A DNA stretch of 64,000 bases, from NCBI RefSeq assembly GCF_008329985.2, contig NZ_CP038437.2, positions 930,001 through 994,000 of the forward strand, read 5' to 3'. The notes beneath the pieces are model-generated. The model worked only from the letters and a program-made list of their open reading frames with translations, made no database searches and had not been told where the DNA came from. Position 1 is the first letter of the stretch. Each line of letters starts with the position of its first letter. Made by a program: the position numbers and the translations under genes. Shown here one piece after another: positions 62,973 to 64,000 of the stretch. The stretch comes from Halomonas binhaiensis (lineage in GTDB: Bacteria; Pseudomonadota; Gammaproteobacteria; Pseudomonadales; Halomonadaceae).

Positions 62973-63659
62973 ATGATCGATTGGCGGGCCATAGATACCG
63001 TTCTGCTCGACATGGACGGTACGCTGCTGGATTTACATTTCGACAGCCATTTCTGGCTGGAACATCTACCACGCCGATATGTGGAATTGCACAAGCTCGA
63101 TGATACCCATCGGCTGGCATTATGTGAGCGTATCGTTGGCGAGCAGGGCACCTTGAGCTGGTATAGCCTGGACTACTGGAGCCAGGAGCTTGAAGTGGAT
63201 GTCGTGGCGCTCAAGCGTGAAGTACAGCACCTTATCAGTGTGCGCAGCGATGCGCTGGACTTCCTGCAATGGCTGAAGTCGGCCCACCCTAGAGTGGTGC
63301 TGGCAACCAATGCGGATCGCGCCAGCCTGGCGCTGAAGCTTCCCTTGACCGGCATCGATGAATACCTGGATGCCATTGTGTCCTCGGAGGATCTCGGGGT
63401 ACCCAAGGAAGAGCAAGCGTTCTGGGTGGGGCTGGGTGAGCGTGAGCCCTTTGATCCCGAGCGTACGCTGTTCGTCGATGACAATCCACGAGTGCTGGCC
63501 AGTGCGCGCCAGTACGGCATTCGCCATCTGCTCGGTATTCATCAGCCGGATAGTCAGCGGCCAGGACGTGTGCTGGAAGGTTTCACTACACTGGAGAGGT
63601 TCGCTGAGATACTTCCATTAACGGCACAGAATGCACGTGAGGAGAGTGATCGTGGATAG
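62973..63659 (+). CDS. yrfG: GMP/IMP nucleotidase YrfG
   Basis: 228 residues, HAD family. Motif I LLDMDGTLLDLHFD, motif II ATNADRASL, motif III FVDDNPRVL. Dephosphorylates purine monophosphates in E. coli. ATG 62973; its stop codon overlaps hslR by 8 bp. Confidence 0.9.
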   Translation: MIDWRAIDTVLLDMDGTLLDLHFDSHFWLEHLPRRYVELHKLDDTHRLALCERIVGEQGTLSWYSLDYWSQELEVDVVALKREVQHLISVRSDALDFLQWLKSAHPRVVLATNADRASLALKLPLTGIDEYLDAIVSSEDLGVPKEEQAFWVGLGEREPFDPERTLFVDDNPRVLASARQYGIRHLLGIHQPDSQRPGRVLEGFTTLERFAEILPLTAQNAREESDRG

Positions 63660-64000
63660 CGTTCGTCTGGACAAGTGGCTGTGGGCTGCCCGCTTCTTCA
63701 AGACCCGGGCGCTGGCCAAGAAGGCCATCGATGGCGGCAAGGTTGATGTCGACGGCAGCAAGGCCAAGACCAGCAAGCTTATCAGCCCGGGGATGAAAGT
63801 GCGTCTGCCCCAGGGCTGGGACATCTGGGAAGTGGAAGTGCTGGCGGTGACGGAAAAGCGACGAGGTGCTCCGGAGGCCCAGGCGCTGTATCAGGAAACG
63901 GATGAAAGCCGCCAGCGCCGGGAGAAGGAAGCCGAGAGCCGGCGTCAGGCTCGCGAGACCTTCCAGCATCCTCTCAAACGCCCTGACAGGCGTGATCGCC
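63652..64000 (+). CDS. hslR: Heat shock protein 15 (S4-domain RNA-binding protein), partial
   Basis: Small ribosome-associated S4-domain protein that rescues blocked 50S subunits carrying nascent chains. The GTG at 63652 is preceded by AGGAG 7 bases away and gives VDSVRLDKWLWAARFFKTR, the S4 signature, then GGKVDVDGSKAKTSKLISPG and a basic C-terminal tail. About 116 codons are visible; the end lies beyond base 64000. In E. coli hslO follows. Confidence 0.92.
   Translation, partial: MDSVRLDKWLWAARFFKTRALAKKAIDGGKVDVDGSKAKTSKLISPGMKVRLPQGWDIWEVEVLAVTEKRRGAPEAQALYQETDESRQRREKEAESRRQARETFQHPLKRPDRRDR

Overview
The window looks like a chromosomal segment of a moderately halophilic gammaproteobacterium, most likely a member of the Halomonadaceae. 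This is inferred from high-GC coding sequence, gammaproteobacterial gene order (ftsB-ispD-ispF-truD-surE-pcm-nlpD-rpoS; nrdR-ribD-ribBA-ribH-nusB-thiL-pgpA; nudE-yrfG-hslR), and a glucosylglycerate-type compatible-solute module. No rRNA, tRNA, CRISPR array, insertion sequence or prophage gene was seen. Both ends cut genes: an amidohydrolase at the left and hslR at the right.

Layout. 1-832: truncated cytosine-deaminase-like amidohydrolase (minus). 1170-6871: minus-strand Entner-Doudoroff/sugar operon edd-glk-hexose-6-phosphate mutarotase-YdhF-type aldo/keto reductase-PfkB sugar kinase, with a HexR-like operator upstream; eda and zwf are not here. 7088-9696: a GNAT/FemAB-like protein and a VpsR-type sigma-54 activator. 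10221-16201: the most interesting region, a seven-gene cluster behind a perfect-looking sigma-54 promoter. It encodes two small exported proteins, two proteins with three spaced Asn/Gly/Ala-rich repeats, a periplasmic C39 peptidase, another exported protein and an outer-membrane beta-barrel. Order and architecture match a divergent Fap functional-amyloid system (B-C-D-E-F) preceded by two extra genes. 16387-23839: division, isoprenoid, repair and stress housekeeping genes ending with nlpD-rpoS, with a DUF368 (PopT-like) gene inserted before nlpD. 24056-29898: alr, lpxL-type acyltransferase, DUF2254 membrane protein, ettA and a small acidic protein. 30332-38636: a SelW-like protein, a DMT transporter, tesA divergent from a ybbAP-type ABC system, a two-domain polyphosphate:AMP phosphotransferase and an unrecognised exported protein. 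38910-40175: glyA. 40648-45447: glucosylglycerate module (phosphatase and glycosyltransferase, convergent with a GH13 phosphorylase and a DsbG-like protein). 45757-52644: nrdR/riboflavin/nusB/thiL/pgpA and a YdgA-like protein. 52800-58692: a divergent Lon protease and the thiBPQ thiamine ABC transporter. 58915-64000: ilvD, a Gfo/Idh/MocA oxidoreductase, nudE, yrfG and hslR.

How it fits together. The Fap-like cluster has its own switch: the activator with an intact GAFTGA loop is encoded just upstream, a 15-bp palindrome lies about 120-135 bp before the predicted start, and a UUCG-loop hairpin separates the candidate major fibre gene from the peptidase gene. The mutarotase, Glk and Edd would feed hexoses into the Entner-Doudoroff route. 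The glucosylglycerate genes offer both synthesis and phosphorolytic recovery of an osmolyte.

Intergenic spaces are unusually rich in short tandem repeats (7, 13, 14, 14, 17 and 20 bp units), and an element of about 100 bp occurs twice (29960-30056 and 40195-40293). All functional statements rest on reading protein motifs and gene order by eye; no database search was possible.
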